A stretch of DNA of 64,000 bases from Alcaligenaceae bacterium (GCA_030538235.1 JAUNUJ010000005.1:162491-226490), one strand, 5' to 3'; shown: positions 39,029-48,925, counted from the first letter of the stretch. Notes: generated by a model from the letters alone, not told the origin. Translations and numbers: made by a program.

Positions 39029-39230
39029 AAAAGTGCCTCGTAGTCATAACATGACATGCGGGTGAGCGGTAGGTGCTCGGTTTCAACGCCGAGTGAAATA
39101 AGTATAAAGGATTCTTATTAGGTGTCAAGGTTAGGCTGATGGGAAAATGCGACACGAGGGTTTTTCTGTATCGCTGATGGATTCACTTATAATGAATCTC
39201 ATCACGCACTTAAATGAATAGGAGTTGTTT

Positions 39231-40187
39231 ATGCAGAAAGTTGATTTGGGTCGCTCCGGAATCAGCATCCCGCCTCTCGTGTTTGGTGGAAATGTTTTTG
39301 GTTGGGGTGTAGACGAGCAACAAGCCTTTGTGTTGTTGGATAAATTACTGGAAAATGGCTTTGACACCATCGATACCGCAGATATATATAGTTATTGGGC
39401 CAATGGGACGGGCGGTGAGTCAGAGACAATTATCGGTAATTGGATGCGTTCGCGCGCAAATCGTGATCGTGTTGTTGTGCACACCAAGGGTGGCGCACCG
39501 GGCGCACCAGGCGAATTTGCTGATGCGGATTTAAGCTCCGCGTACCTAAGCAAAGCGGTCGAGGCTTCCTTACGTCGTTTAGGCACAGAATATATTGATT
39601 TGTATTATGTGCATTTCGATGATAATAAGACGCCTCCCGAGGAGACGCTTGGCGCTTTGCAGCGATTGATGGAGCAGGGTAAGATACGCGCCATTGCCGC
39701 CTCCAATTTTAGTGCGGAACGGCTCAAGGATTCACTTGAAGCGGCTGATAAATATGCTTTGCCAAGATATGCGTGCTTGCAAACCCATTACAATCTTTGT
39801 GAGCGTAGTGAGTATGAAGATACACTGGAAGACTTATGTGTAGCAGAGGGCTTAGGTGTATTGAGCTACTATTCACTCGCCAGTGGTTTTTTGAGTGGAA
39901 AGTATCGCAGCGAAGCGGACTTAAAAAAGAGTGCTTCACGAGGTGGTTCTGTCGATAAGTATATTAATCCTCGCGGTCTCTTGATTTTAGAGACCCTGGA
40001 TAGAGTGGCTGCTCGATATGGTGCGACACAAGCCCAGATCGCACTCGCCTGGATTATGGCTCGTCCCGGTTTCAGTGCAGCAATAGCCAGTGCAACCACA
40101 GTGGAACAATTGGATGATTTAATGCGAGCGGCCGAGATTAAACTGGATGCTGAGGCAATCGCTGATTTAAATGCAGCCTCTAGCTAA
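39231..40187 (+). CDS. Aldo/keto reductase
   Basis: A 318-residue NADPH-dependent oxidoreductase with a TIM-barrel AKR pattern: GFDTIDTADIYSYWANGTGGESETIIGNWM, catalytic Lys in VVHTKGG, LGTEYIDLYYVHFDD, and IAASNFSAERL. It resembles YajO/Tas-type reductases of unknown physiological substrate. I start at ATG 39231, with TAGGAG 6 bases upstream, rather than the TTG six bases before. Divergent from the sulfur operon across about 200 bases; no functional link is shown. Confidence 0.88.
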   Translation: MQKVDLGRSGISIPPLVFGGNVFGWGVDEQQAFVLLDKLLENGFDTIDTADIYSYWANGTGGESETIIGNWMRSRANRDRVVVHTKGGAPGAPGEFADADLSSAYLSKAVEASLRRLGTEYIDLYYVHFDDNKTPPEETLGALQRLMEQGKIRAIAASNFSAERLKDSLEAADKYALPRYACLQTHYNLCERSEYEDTLEDLCVAEGLGVLSYYSLASGFLSGKYRSEADLKKSASRGGSVDKYINPRGLLILETLDRVAARYGATQAQIALAWIMARPGFSAAIASATTVEQLDDLMRAAEIKLDAEAIADLNAASS

Positions 40188-40293
40188 ATAGCGTCGAGCT
40201 TACTGCTAGCACTCATCTTAAGTACCAAGAAGACCCAATTCAAATTTTGAAGAGACCTCTTTTTTCATACCAATCTATTCCGCTATAAAACAA

Positions 40294-40320
40294 AAAACCC
40301 AGTTCAATGAACTGGGTTTT
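40294..40320. terminator. Terminator between the aldo/keto reductase and tRNA-Gly
   Basis: AAAACCCAGTTCA (40294-40306) pairs with TGAACTGGGTTTT (40308-40320), one-base loop, with A and T tracts on both sides, so it can serve both strands. Confidence 0.85.
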
Positions 40321-40326
40321 GGAATT

Positions 40327-40402
40327 TGGAGCGGGAAACGAGTCTCGAACTCGCGACCTCAACCTTGGCAAGGTTGCGCTCTACCAACTGAGCTATTCCC
40401 GC
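40327..40402 (-). tRNA. tRNA-Gly (GCC)
   Basis: Minus-strand cloverleaf: acceptor GCGGGAA pairs with TTCCCGC, D-loop AGCTCAGTTGGTAGAGC, anticodon GCC in CTTGCCAAG, T-arm GCGAGTTCGAGACTCG, discriminator T and encoded CCA. Confidence 0.98.
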
Positions 40403-40446
40403 TTTGTTTTATACTTTTTGCCAATCAGTGATTAGTAAAGAATATA

Positions 40447-40475
40447 ATTATATATAGTGTTTTTAAGCTTGTCAA
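40447..40475 (-). promoter_or_regulatory. Consensus sigma-70 promoter of tRNA-Gly
   Basis: On the minus strand TTGACA (40475-40470), exactly 17 bases, then TATAAT (40452-40447): both hexamers match the consensus perfectly. It lies 44 bases before the tRNA. Confidence 0.9.
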
Positions 40476-40661
40476 CAATTATTTGAGTTTGTTGTAAATT
40501 AATTACTTAAAAACGCTTTGTTGTGGCTTTTTTGCTGCTATTTGTTCGCCGCTTGTTGCTGTTTGATTTAAAACTGCTGATGCGGTTTTTTTCAAAAAAG
40601 CTAAGTCATCAACCAAGCTAAGATATAATAATAGCATCAAAAATTTAGTCTTGTCAAAAAA

Positions 40662-41714
40662 ATGTCATCTTTAAATATTGCCTCAGTGTTGTCCACCAAT
40701 CAGGATTTAAGCCGCTACAATACTTTTTCCTTGCCTTCTGAGGCAAAGCAATACTTTGATTTAAAAGAAAAAAATCATCTATTAGAGCTTGCAGATTATC
40801 TACAAAATAATTCTCTTTTAGAGCAAGTTTTTATTTTGGGTGGTGGTAGCAATGTCGTCTTATCGCAACAGATTAATAATTTTGTTGTTCATAACCAACT
40901 CAAAGGTATCGAGTTATTATCCGAAGAGGTTGATTGTTTCCTAATTAAAGCCGCCGCTGGCGAGGTTTGGCATGATTTTGTGCAGTACTGCTTAACTCAG
41001 GGCTGGCATGGTTTAGAGAATTTGGCCTTGATTCCAGGCACGGTGGGTGCAGCACCCGTACAAAATATCGGCGCCTATGGCAAAGAGTTCAAGGATTTTT
41101 GCTATGAGGTTGAAGTCTTTGACTTTAGCACGAAGCAATTTTCTACTTTAACTAATAAGCAGTGTCAATTTGCTTATCGTGATAGTTACTTTAAGCATGA
41201 GGGTCAGGGTTTGTTGATTGTCTCTGTTACCTTCAAATTACCGCGACCTTGGCAGGCGCAGTTAAATTATCCAGATCTCAAGGCTGTGCTGGATTCTGTT
41301 GAAAGTGGTGTGATTCAGGAGCTTAAGCCGGAGCATGTGTTTGAGCAGGTGTGTTCGGTTAGGCGCTTTAAATTACCTGATCCGGCCGAGATTGGTAATG
41401 CCGGTAGTTTCTTCAAGAATCCTCTTGTTACTGCACAACAATACGCTGAGCTAAAGTCACTACACGCCGAGATGCCGGCTTATGAGCAGTCTGATGGTCG
41501 TTATAAATTAGCTGCTGCTTGGTTGATTGATCAATGTGGTTGGAAGGGCAAAGACTTTGGTAAAGCTGGCGTACATCATCGACAAGCCTTAGTGCTGGTG
41601 AATCGTGATGGTGCGGTGGCTGATGATATTAAGCGTTTGGCTGAGGCTATTAAGCAAGATGTCTTTACGAAATTTAACGTCCGCTTAGAGCCTGAGCCAA
41701 TCTTTGTGGGATAG
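40662..41714 (+). CDS. murB: UDP-N-acetylenolpyruvoylglucosamine reductase MurB (type I)
   Basis: FAD enzyme making UDP-MurNAc for peptidoglycan; 350 residues. FILGGGSNVVLS binds FAD, LENLALIPGTVGAAPVQNIGAYG and YRDSYFK give the active site, and IGNAGSFFKNP contains the catalytic Ser. The type I pattern (E. coli-like) fits its length. Convergent with dapB after a 10-base gap without a terminator. Confidence 0.96.
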   Translation: MSSLNIASVLSTNQDLSRYNTFSLPSEAKQYFDLKEKNHLLELADYLQNNSLLEQVFILGGGSNVVLSQQINNFVVHNQLKGIELLSEEVDCFLIKAAAGEVWHDFVQYCLTQGWHGLENLALIPGTVGAAPVQNIGAYGKEFKDFCYEVEVFDFSTKQFSTLTNKQCQFAYRDSYFKHEGQGLLIVSVTFKLPRPWQAQLNYPDLKAVLDSVESGVIQELKPEHVFEQVCSVRRFKLPDPAEIGNAGSFFKNPLVTAQQYAELKSLHAEMPAYEQSDGRYKLAAAWLIDQCGWKGKDFGKAGVHHRQALVLVNRDGAVADDIKRLAEAIKQDVFTKFNVRLEPEPIFVG

Positions 41715-41724
41715 GTGATAGGAC

Positions 41725-42513
41725 TTAGGCAATCACATCACGCATGCTAAAGAAGCCTTTATCCTTAGTTTTAAGAAATAACGCCGCTTGCATGCTGCCG
41801 GATGCGTAAATAGTCCGGTTAGTCGCTTTGTGAGTTAACTCAATGCGCTCACCGGGGCCGGTAAAGCTGACCGTATGATCACCGATGATATCGCCGCCAC
41901 GAACAACCGAGAAGCCAATACGACCGAATTCACGTACGCCGGTATGACCATGTCGGGCCCAATCGGCTACTTCATCAAGCTGGCGCCCTTTGGCCTCAGC
42001 AACCACCTCCGCCATTTTTAAAGCCGTACCGGACGGTGCATCGACCTTGTTGCGGTGATGTGCTTCATAGACCTCAACATCGTATTGGTCATCGAACATT
42101 TGCGCCGCTTTTTCTAATAAGACATACAGCGCATTAACACCGATGCTCATATTAGGGGATAACAAAATCGCAATATCTTGACCTGCCGCTTCCAGTGTTG
42201 CCAATTCCTCAGCGCTAAAGCCGGTAGTGCCGATAACCATCTTCACGCCATATTTACGGCAGGCTTCGAGGTGAGTTAGCGTGCCTTCGGGGCGAGTGAA
42301 GTCAATTAGACAATCAGCCTGACTGAGTACGGATAAATCACTGCTAATTAAAACACCGGATTGTTGACCCAAAAACTCTGCCGCATCCTTTGACTCTTCG
42401 GGAGCATCGGGCTGGCAAAGAGCGGCGGCAAGGCTCAACTCGGGATGATTAAGAACCGCTTCGACGAGCATACGACCCATTCGGCCGTTAGCACCGGCAA
42501 CTGCAATACGCAT
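41725..42513 (-). CDS. dapB: 4-hydroxy-tetrahydrodipicolinate reductase DapB
   Basis: Lysine and diaminopimelate pathway reductase, 262 residues. NAD(P)-binding VAGANGRMGRML is at residues 5-16, the substrate loop and catalytic region is EAHHRNKVDAPSGTALK, and the C-terminal HKATNRTIYASGSMQAALFL is typical. It follows bamE by about 30 bases on the same strand; the bamE-dapB pair opposite fur is standard in Burkholderiales. Confidence 0.97.
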   Translation of the reverse strand: MRIAVAGANGRMGRMLVEAVLNHPELSLAAALCQPDAPEESKDAAEFLGQQSGVLISSDLSVLSQADCLIDFTRPEGTLTHLEACRKYGVKMVIGTTGFSAEELATLEAAGQDIAILLSPNMSIGVNALYVLLEKAAQMFDDQYDVEVYEAHHRNKVDAPSGTALKMAEVVAEAKGRQLDEVADWARHGHTGVREFGRIGFSVVRGGDIIGDHTVSFTGPGERIELTHKATNRTIYASGSMQAALFLKTKDKGFFSMRDVIA

Positions 42514-42544
42514 ACAAAATCCTAAAACTATAAATTACTTAAAA

Positions 42545-43063
42545 TTACTCTGCCAGTGGGTTTGTCTCGAAGCCAGTTTGCTCGGGACTGGCCGCAGACG
42601 CATCAAAGGCTGCGCTAGCCTCTGGTGTGGCAGAAAGACTTGAACGCTGGGTTTCGAAGTCTGCCGGCTGACCTTCAGGTAGCGGATCGTGCTGCCAACG
42701 CTCTAATAAGCCATTTTCATCAAACCAAAGAGAGAGGTTACGATAAACCGGTGCACCATAGCCAGGCTTATAGTGATAAGGGTAGTCCCAACGATTTGTG
42801 CGGAAAATATCCACTAGGGTGGGAGTGCCAAGAGCATATAACACTTGATCTTTGGTGAAGCCCTGGCGTAGGTAGGAAACCTGCTCAGCCGTCACCCAGT
42901 TACCCTGTTGGGTCGGTGCGCGGTATGGGAAACCCCACTTGCCTGAGGAGCAGCCAACCAGTGTAACGAGGGCTGCAACTGCTATGAATTTACCAAAGCC
43001 GGAGCCACTTAATTTAAAAACCGTGCTTGCTGACAAGACCTTGTTGTTGGCAACTTTATTCAT
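42545..43063 (-). CDS. bamE: Outer membrane assembly lipoprotein BamE
   Basis: Lipoprotein of the BAM complex that inserts beta-barrel proteins. The lipobox is LVGC, with the lipidated Cys at residue 38 from this start (40 from ATG 43069). The SmpA/OmlA fold is visible in GNWVTAEQVSYLRQGFTKDQVLYALGTPTLVDIFRTNRWDYPYHY. The signal region is unusually long before the hydrophobic core, and the C-terminus carries an Ala/Ser-rich tail past the conserved domain. The start may instead be ATG 43069, two codons upstream. Confidence 0.9.
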   Translation of the reverse strand: MNKVANNKVLSASTVFKLSGSGFGKFIAVAALVTLVGCSSGKWGFPYRAPTQQGNWVTAEQVSYLRQGFTKDQVLYALGTPTLVDIFRTNRWDYPYHYKPGYGAPVYRNLSLWFDENGLLERWQHDPLPEGQPADFETQRSSLSATPEASAAFDASAASPEQTGFETNPLAE

Positions 43064-43227
43064 AAGCATACTCTGTAAAATAGTTTAAACCTAAAATTAA
43101 GTCTATAGGTGACGAATAATAACGTTTAATTCTAACATAAGCTCCTAGTAGCTAAGCTGCTTAAATAGTGGTGCCATTAGAATTTTGTCTGTCATGGTGA
43201 TTTATGTTTATAGTTAATATTCATAGA

Positions 43228-43255
43228 TTGACAAAATCTATAGCTTTTTTCTATT
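43228..43255 (+). promoter_or_regulatory. Probable sigma-70 promoter of fur
   Basis: TTGACA at 43228-43233 is perfect; TCTATT at 43250-43255 lies after 16 bases as a weak -10. The whole 334-base bamE-fur gap has no gene; the remaining 140 bases before fur include another AT-rich TTAAAAT element. I see no clear Fur box. Confidence 0.5.
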
Positions 43256-43397
43256 AAAAATAACTGTATTGTGTTAAAATCTAGCATCTGTTTTATTTAA
43301 AATTTAATTTGAACATTTTCAAGTACTTTCATCATGACTCAGAGTGAGATGCATTATGATTTATTGATGAAAACAACTGGTTTATTTGGGGATATAC

Positions 43398-43820
43398 ATG
43401 AGTGAATCACAAGCTTTACAAAGCATGGGTTTAAAAGCGACCTATCCTCGCTTGAAGATTTTAGAGATTTTTCAGCGTCCGGATGCAGGTCATCTGAGTG
43501 CTGAGGATGTATACCGCATTTTGATTAGTGAAAATACCGAGATCGGTTTGGCGACAGTTTACCGAGTGCTAACTCAGTTCGAAGAAGCGGGTATTTTAAC
43601 TAAACATCAATTTGACAATGGCAGAGCAGTCTACGAGATTGATGATGGCAATCATCACGACCATTTAGTTTGCTCAGTGTGTGGGACGGTAGTCGAATTC
43701 GTTGACGAAACCATCGAAGAGCGCCAGCATGCGATTGCTAAAAAATATGATTTTGCTTTAGAAAGTCATGCGCTTGTGCTCTATGGCATCTGCAACAACT
43801 GTACGAAGAAAATCCGCTAA
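43398..43820 (+). CDS. fur: Ferric uptake regulator Fur
   Basis: Iron-responsive repressor, 140 residues from ATG 43398 ([25 protein letters not shown]), which has GGGGAT upstream; a TTG four codons earlier is unlikely. The winged helix holds [18 protein letters not shown]. Metal sites are [11 protein letters not shown] and the second Cys pair ICNNCTKK. It acts as a dimer with Fe2+. A terminator follows. Confidence 0.97.
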   Translation: MSESQALQSMGLKATYPRLKILEIFQRPDAGHLSAEDVYRILISENTEIGLATVYRVLTQFEEAGILTKHQFDNGRAVYEIDDGNHHDHLVCSVCGTVVEFVDETIEERQHAIAKKYDFALESHALVLYGICNNCTKKIR

Positions 43821-43858
43821 TCTGACAACCCCCTAAGCTGTTAAATTCTAAAAACAAG

Positions 43859-43895
43859 ATACCCGAAACCTGTCGCCGGTCTCGGGTATTTTTTT
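43859..43895 (+). terminator. Rho-independent terminator after fur
   Basis: ATACCCGA (43859-43866) pairs with TCGGGTAT (43882-43889), with a partly paired 15-base loop, followed by a run of T. Confidence 0.9.
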
Positions 43896-43931
43896 GCCTT
43901 TTGACTAGATGCTTTATTAACGCTTTATCGC

Positions 43932-45572
43932 TTAGTGTTGAAGCATTTCTTGTGCGTGCTTTAGCGTTGTCTCAGAAATATTTAGGCCGCCCAACATACG
44001 GGCAATTTCTTGCACTCTTTGCTCATCATTAAGAGCTTGGATATCTGAACGGGTAATGCCTAGATGCTCTTTTTTGTTGACTTCAAAGTGATGGTGAGCG
44101 CAGGAGGCTACTTGGGCCAAGTGAGTGACGCAGAGGACCTGATGGTCTTCGCCTAATTGCCTTAATAAACGTCCGACAATCTCTGCGACGCCGCCACCGA
44201 TTCCGGTATCCACCTCGTCAAAGATCAAAGTCGGCACTTGACCGGCTTTATTAGCAATCACGGACAGAGCCAAGGAAATGCGTGCTAATTCACCACCCGA
44301 AGCGATTTTATTAAGCGCTCGTGGCGTGCTGCCGGCATGACCGGCGACATTGAATTGAATTTGGTCCAGACCATGCACTGAAGGGACGCCGGCTTGAACT
44401 TCCACCTCAAAGCGACCGCCTTGCATGGCTAAGCTTTGCATCACGTCGGTGACTTTTTGCGATAGTTCTTTGGCCGTTGTTTGGCGCAGGCTGGAAATTT
44501 CTTCTGCGAGCTCCATATAATCACGTTTGTTTTGCGTGACTAATTCTTTTAGCGAGTCCACATCCAGACCGAATTCTAAATCGGCTAAACGCTTTTCCAG
44601 ATCAGCAAGGACGAGATGCAAAGATTCAGGCGAGGCATTGAACTTTTTAGCGGCATCAAATAATTGACGCATACGACGCTCGGTTTCCTCTAGTCGGCGC
44701 GGATCTAATTCCACATCGTCGAGAAAACGATTTAAATCATGACCGGCTTCAACGCAACTGATGCGTGCTGACTCTAAGCTCTGAGCGATCACCTCAAGCG
44801 CTGGATCATGCTTACTAAGTTGGTTGATTTTGAGTAGGCAACGGTTGAGGATGCTAATGACACTATGCTCCTCGCCGTCAATTTGCTCAACAATGCTCCC
44901 AGCGCCCTCTAAAAGCGCAGCGGCATTGGACAGGCGATTAAAGGACTGGTCAATCTGTTCCCACTCATCCTCTTGTGGTTTGAGGTTGCTTAGCTCCTGA
45001 AATTGCCACTGTAAATGCTCTTGTTCTAATTTGCGTTGTTGCTCATTTTCCAGAAAATCGTTGAGCTTTTGTTGATTGTCTTGCCAGAAGTGCCAACGCT
45101 TAGCGAGCTCACGCAGCCTAGGTTCCAACAGTGCATGGGCATCAAGTAATTGGCGTTGTGCAGTGTTTTTAAGTAGATTCTGGTGTTGATGCTGACCATG
45201 AATATCAACTAGCATCTCACCTAACTCCTTAAGTTGAGTTAAGGTGCAGGGGCTGTCATTGATAAAAGCGCGACTTTTGGCTTGATTGGTAATAATCCGC
45301 CGTAAAATCAATTCCTCGTCGCTAAAACCGTTGTCTTTGAGCCATTGGGTAATGGCTGGGGTAGGGTCAAAGACAGCACTGATTTCAGCTCTGTCGGTAC
45401 CCTCGCGCACCACGCCCGCATCGGTGCGACCGCCTAAAGCTAGACTTAATGCGTCAATCAGAATGGATTTACCCGCACCGGTTTCACCGGAGAAGACAGT
45501 AAATCCATCGTCAAAATGAAGGTCAGTTTTTTCGACGATGACAAAATCACGAATGTGTAGGGAGCTTAGCAT
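43932..45572 (-). CDS. recN: DNA repair protein RecN
   Basis: SMC-like ATPase acting early in double-strand-break repair, 546 residues. Walker A GETGAGKS is at residues 29-36, coiled-coil segments fill about 150-370, and the C-terminal LALSVIANKAGQVPTLIFDEVDTGIGG carries Walker B and signature elements. It follows nadK on the same strand by 14 bases, the usual arrangement. No LexA box was recognised upstream. Confidence 0.97.
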   Translation of the reverse strand: MLSSLHIRDFVIVEKTDLHFDDGFTVFSGETGAGKSILIDALSLALGGRTDAGVVREGTDRAEISAVFDPTPAITQWLKDNGFSDEELILRRIITNQAKSRAFINDSPCTLTQLKELGEMLVDIHGQHQHQNLLKNTAQRQLLDAHALLEPRLRELAKRWHFWQDNQQKLNDFLENEQQRKLEQEHLQWQFQELSNLKPQEDEWEQIDQSFNRLSNAAALLEGAGSIVEQIDGEEHSVISILNRCLLKINQLSKHDPALEVIAQSLESARISCVEAGHDLNRFLDDVELDPRRLEETERRMRQLFDAAKKFNASPESLHLVLADLEKRLADLEFGLDVDSLKELVTQNKRDYMELAEEISSLRQTTAKELSQKVTDVMQSLAMQGGRFEVEVQAGVPSVHGLDQIQFNVAGHAGSTPRALNKIASGGELARISLALSVIANKAGQVPTLIFDEVDTGIGGGVAEIVGRLLRQLGEDHQVLCVTHLAQVASCAHHHFEVNKKEHLGITRSDIQALNDEQRVQEIARMLGGLNISETTLKHAQEMLQH

Positions 45573-45586
45573 ATCGGTATGATAAC

Positions 45587-46471
45587 TTAGTTTTCAGGCA
45601 TGATATTCCAGTTCATCTTTTGGCGCAGAGTGCCAAAGAAACTATAGCCTATAGGGTGTAAGAATGTCATCTTGTGTTGGGCTTTTTTGACCACCACCTG
45701 GTCACCTACGTGTAGATTGGTCCAGGTTTGCATATCGAAGTGGACATTGGCGCCATAACCGCCGCGGCTGATATCCTGCAGGGTGAGCGTTAGGATGCCA
45801 TTGTCAGGCACCACAATAGGGCGCGCTGAGAGCGTTTGTGGCGCGACCGGAACCAGTAAAAATGCCTCTAGTGCCGGGTGCATAATTGGTCCGTTAGCAC
45901 TTAAGGAATAGGCCGTGGAACCCGTCGGTGTTGACACAATCAGACCATCGGCCCGCTGCTTATACATCAGTGAGTCATTGTAGCTGACCTCGATTTCAAT
46001 CATGCCACCATAGCCGGAGCGATTTAGAACCACGTCATTAATGGCTAAATCTCTGGTTAATACAGCGCCATCGCGTATCACTTCACCACTGAGTAGGGTG
46101 CGACTTTCTTTGTTATATTTACCATCAAGCACAGCTTCTAGCGCGATAGTGGCATTTTCCATGGGAATATCAGTGATAAAACCAAGGCGACCATGATTGA
46201 TACCGAGAATGGGAATATTATAGGGTGATAGCTTGCGACCTACACCTAAGACAGTGCCGTCACCACCCATCACAACCGCTAGGTCAACTTTGCCGGCCAT
46301 ATCATCGATTTCGAGATTAGGGTACTCTTTGATGCCCGTGTGGATTGCGGTGTCTTTATCAAGTACAACCGTCAAACCGGCGCTTTTGAGAATCTCTGCC
46401 ATTTTGCGCAAAGGAGCGTCCATACCGGAGTCTTGGTAACGACCAAATAAAGCCGCAGTTGAAAAATGCAT
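45587..46471 (-). CDS. nadK: NAD kinase
   Basis: Phosphorylates NAD to NADP; 294 residues from ATG 46471 (MHFSTAALFGRYQD). An in-frame TTG at 46483 would add four residues but is less likely. The GGDGTVLGVGR motif holds the catalytic Asp, with NHGRLGFITDIP and TPTGSTAYSLSANGPI as substrate regions. First gene of nadK-recN, divergent from hrcA across 112 bases. Confidence 0.96.
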   Translation of the reverse strand: MHFSTAALFGRYQDSGMDAPLRKMAEILKSAGLTVVLDKDTAIHTGIKEYPNLEIDDMAGKVDLAVVMGGDGTVLGVGRKLSPYNIPILGINHGRLGFITDIPMENATIALEAVLDGKYNKESRTLLSGEVIRDGAVLTRDLAINDVVLNRSGYGGMIEIEVSYNDSLMYKQRADGLIVSTPTGSTAYSLSANGPIMHPALEAFLLVPVAPQTLSARPIVVPDNGILTLTLQDISRGGYGANVHFDMQTWTNLHVGDQVVVKKAQHKMTFLHPIGYSFFGTLRQKMNWNIMPEN

Positions 46472-46583
46472 AAGTAGACCCAATTAGTAAATATATAATT
46501 AATTTTATATCATACCCAAAAGCTTTAAAATAAGTCCTTCTGGCAGAATATGCAATCAAAAATACACGGTTCCCGAATTAAAT

Positions 46584-47714
46584 ATGTTAGATGAGCGCGC
46601 TCACGCTTTATTACAAGCGATTGTAGAACGATATATCCAAGATGGCGCCCCGGTGGGCTCTAAGTCTTTATCTTCCTTGTTCTCTTTGTCGCCTGCGACC
46701 ATTCGCAGCGTGATGGGAGAATTGGAGAGTGTCGGACTTATCCATAGCCCGCATACCTCTGCAGGTCGGGTTCCTACGCCTAAAGGCTACCGTTTGTTCG
46801 TGGATCATCTACTCTCTTCTAATACTCATAAGCTTAATCATGACCTTAGTTTTGAGCAGGATTTTAGTCAGGATTTGCTAAAAGAATTGCTTCGTGAGCT
46901 TAACGTCGATCTGGGTCGTGATTTATCCAAGGATCTATTTGGTGGTCAGGAGCAGGGGGCTGATTTGCCGTCTAGTTTAATTAAAGCCTTTGAGGATGTG
47001 GATCCCCATGCCGCCTTTAATACAGCGGTCGATATGGTTTCCGAGCTTAGCGAATTTGCCGGTGTGGTTATGGTGCCACAGCCCTCGCAAGTAGTAAAAC
47101 ACATTGATTTTATTCAGCTTTCCAAAACCCGGGTTTTATTAGTTATTGTGACCCCCGAAGGGGATGTGCAGAATCGAATTCTGTTTGTGGACAAAGAGTA
47201 TAAGAGCTCGGATCTGCAATATGCCGCTAATTACTTTAATCAGCACTTCTCGGGGAAATCGTTTGCCGACGTCTTGACTGCGCTAAGCAGTGAGTTGGAT
47301 AAGTTGCAAAGTGATATTTCCAAATTAATGCAGGCAGCGGTCGAGGTCGGTGTGCGTGGTAGTGTGGAGTCGGATGCAGTGCATATTCGCGGAGAGCATC
47401 GTCTTCTCGGGGTAAGCGATTTAACTGCGGATATGGATCGATTGCGCCAAATGTTCGAGCTTTTTGAAGAAAAAACTGAGTTATTGCAATTACTTGATGT
47501 CTCTAGTCGCTCCCAAGGGGTGCAAATCTTTATCGGTGGTGATTCGCGCTTAGTTCCTATGGGAGATATGTCGGTTATTACGGCTCCCTATCAGCTTAAT
47601 GGTAAAATCATCGGGGCTTTGGGAGTGATAGGTCCAAGTCGCATGGCTTACCAGCGGGTTATTACCATTGTTGATGTCACGGCTAAGTTACTATCGCAGG
47701 CCTTGAGTCGCTAG
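46584..47714 (+). CDS. hrcA: Heat-inducible transcription repressor HrcA
   Basis: Represses chaperonin operons by binding CIRCE elements; 376 residues. The N-terminal winged helix reads VGSKSLSSLFSLSPATIRSVMGELESVGLIHSPHTSAGRVPT; the rest is the GAF-like dimerisation/insert region with a longer-than-usual acidic stretch (about residues 85-130). No CIRCE element (TTAGCACTC-N9-GAGTGCTAA) is seen near grpE or dnaK here, so its targets are probably elsewhere. Confidence 0.94.
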   Translation: MLDERAHALLQAIVERYIQDGAPVGSKSLSSLFSLSPATIRSVMGELESVGLIHSPHTSAGRVPTPKGYRLFVDHLLSSNTHKLNHDLSFEQDFSQDLLKELLRELNVDLGRDLSKDLFGGQEQGADLPSSLIKAFEDVDPHAAFNTAVDMVSELSEFAGVVMVPQPSQVVKHIDFIQLSKTRVLLVIVTPEGDVQNRILFVDKEYKSSDLQYAANYFNQHFSGKSFADVLTALSSELDKLQSDISKLMQAAVEVGVRGSVESDAVHIRGEHRLLGVSDLTADMDRLRQMFELFEEKTELLQLLDVSSRSQGVQIFIGGDSRLVPMGDMSVITAPYQLNGKIIGALGVIGPSRMAYQRVITIVDVTAKLLSQALSR

Positions 47715-47764
47715 TTTTGGTGTAGAGAGTTTGGTCCTTAAGCCAAAAGAGATTGAGAGTATTT

Positions 47765-48817
47765 ATGAGTCAAGAACAAACAACAATTTTTTCCACTAAT
47801 ATATCTTCTAACACAACTAAGCCGATCGGCGTTTTATTGGTCAACTTGGGCACTCCTAAAGAGGCGACGCCGCAAGCGGTTAAAGAGTATCTTGATGAGT
47901 TTTTATCGGATCCCAAAGTAGTGGAATTACCGCCTTTGTTATGGCAACCTTTGTTGAAGTTTGTTATTAGTCCACGCCGTTCCAAGCATGTGGCTGAAAA
48001 TTACAAGCTCGTCTGGATGGATGAGGGCTCACCACTGTATGCTTACACTAAAGCTCAAGCTAATGATCTGCAAAGACGTTTGACGTCTGCTGCTACTGAT
48101 GATGCTGGCAAAGCGCCGATTATTGTGGATTTTGCTATGCGTTATGGAGAGCCACGTCTAAATGAAACCCTTGACTCAATGCGCGCTCGCGGTTGTGAAA
48201 ATATCCTAGTGGTGCCAATGTATCCACAGTTTTCGGGTAGTACGACAGGGACAATTCTGGATTATCTGGGCCGCTACAATGCTCAATTGCGCGATCCGAT
48301 TAATTTTCGTTCCGTAAAACATTACACCGATCATCCCCTATATATAGATGCCATTGCTCAAAGTGTCAAAGACTATTGGGCTCAGCATAATAAGCCTGAG
48401 CGTTTGTTGTTGAGTTATCACGGCTTGCCACAAGCGATGGTTGATAAGGGCGATCCCTATTGGGACCATTGTCACTTAACTGCCGAACTTTTGCGCGAGG
48501 TACTGCGTGATCATGGGGTGCAGATTGATGTGAGCTTCCAGAGTCGCTTTGGTAAGGCCAAGTGGATTGGTCCGAGCACCGAGGACACGATCCGAAAATA
48601 CGCCCAAGAGGGTGTTAAAACAGTGCATGTGATTTGTCCCGGTTTTAGCGTGGACTGTCTGGAAACCCTTGAAGAAATTGCTATTGGCTGCAAAGAAATT
48701 TTCGAACAACAAGAGGGTGGTGAGGAAATGCGCTATATCCCTTGTTTAAATGCCGATGAGCATGGAATGAACGCTATTCAATGCGTGGTTGAAAATAATT
48801 TAAAGGGTTGGTGGTAG
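47765..48817 (+). CDS. hemH: Ferrochelatase HemH
   Basis: Inserts Fe2+ into protoporphyrin IX, the last step of haem synthesis; 350 residues from ATG 47765. Motifs: KPIGVLLVNLGTPKEATPQAV, YPQFSGSTTGT, LLSYHGLPQAMVDKGDPY with the catalytic His, and VSFQSRFGKAKWIGPSTEDTI. It follows hrcA by 50 bases. The TTG four codons earlier is an unlikely start. Confidence 0.95.
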   Translation: MSQEQTTIFSTNISSNTTKPIGVLLVNLGTPKEATPQAVKEYLDEFLSDPKVVELPPLLWQPLLKFVISPRRSKHVAENYKLVWMDEGSPLYAYTKAQANDLQRRLTSAATDDAGKAPIIVDFAMRYGEPRLNETLDSMRARGCENILVVPMYPQFSGSTTGTILDYLGRYNAQLRDPINFRSVKHYTDHPLYIDAIAQSVKDYWAQHNKPERLLLSYHGLPQAMVDKGDPYWDHCHLTAELLREVLRDHGVQIDVSFQSRFGKAKWIGPSTEDTIRKYAQEGVKTVHVICPGFSVDCLETLEEIAIGCKEIFEQQEGGEEMRYIPCLNADEHGMNAIQCVVENNLKGWW

Positions 48818-48878
48818 CAACAAGATCAATTAAGTTTTGCGCTGTTTTTTTAAGAACAAAAATTTTTTCCAAAAACGT

Positions 48879-48907
48879 CTTGAAAAAATTTTAAGCAACA
48901 CCATATA
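48879..48907 (+). promoter_or_regulatory. Sigma-32 (heat-shock) promoter upstream of grpE
   Basis: CTTGAAA at 48879-48885, a 13-base spacer, then CACCATATA at 48899-48907. The -35 is identical to the sigma-32 consensus and the -10 is close to CCCCATnT. It lies about 95 bases before grpE. Confidence 0.75.
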
Positions 48908-48925
48908 CAAATTATATCCAGTTCA

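Noticed and set aside
40205-40216. CTAGCACTC, a CIRCE half-site
   Set aside because: The second half GAGTGCTAA is not present at the required spacing and no chaperone gene follows.
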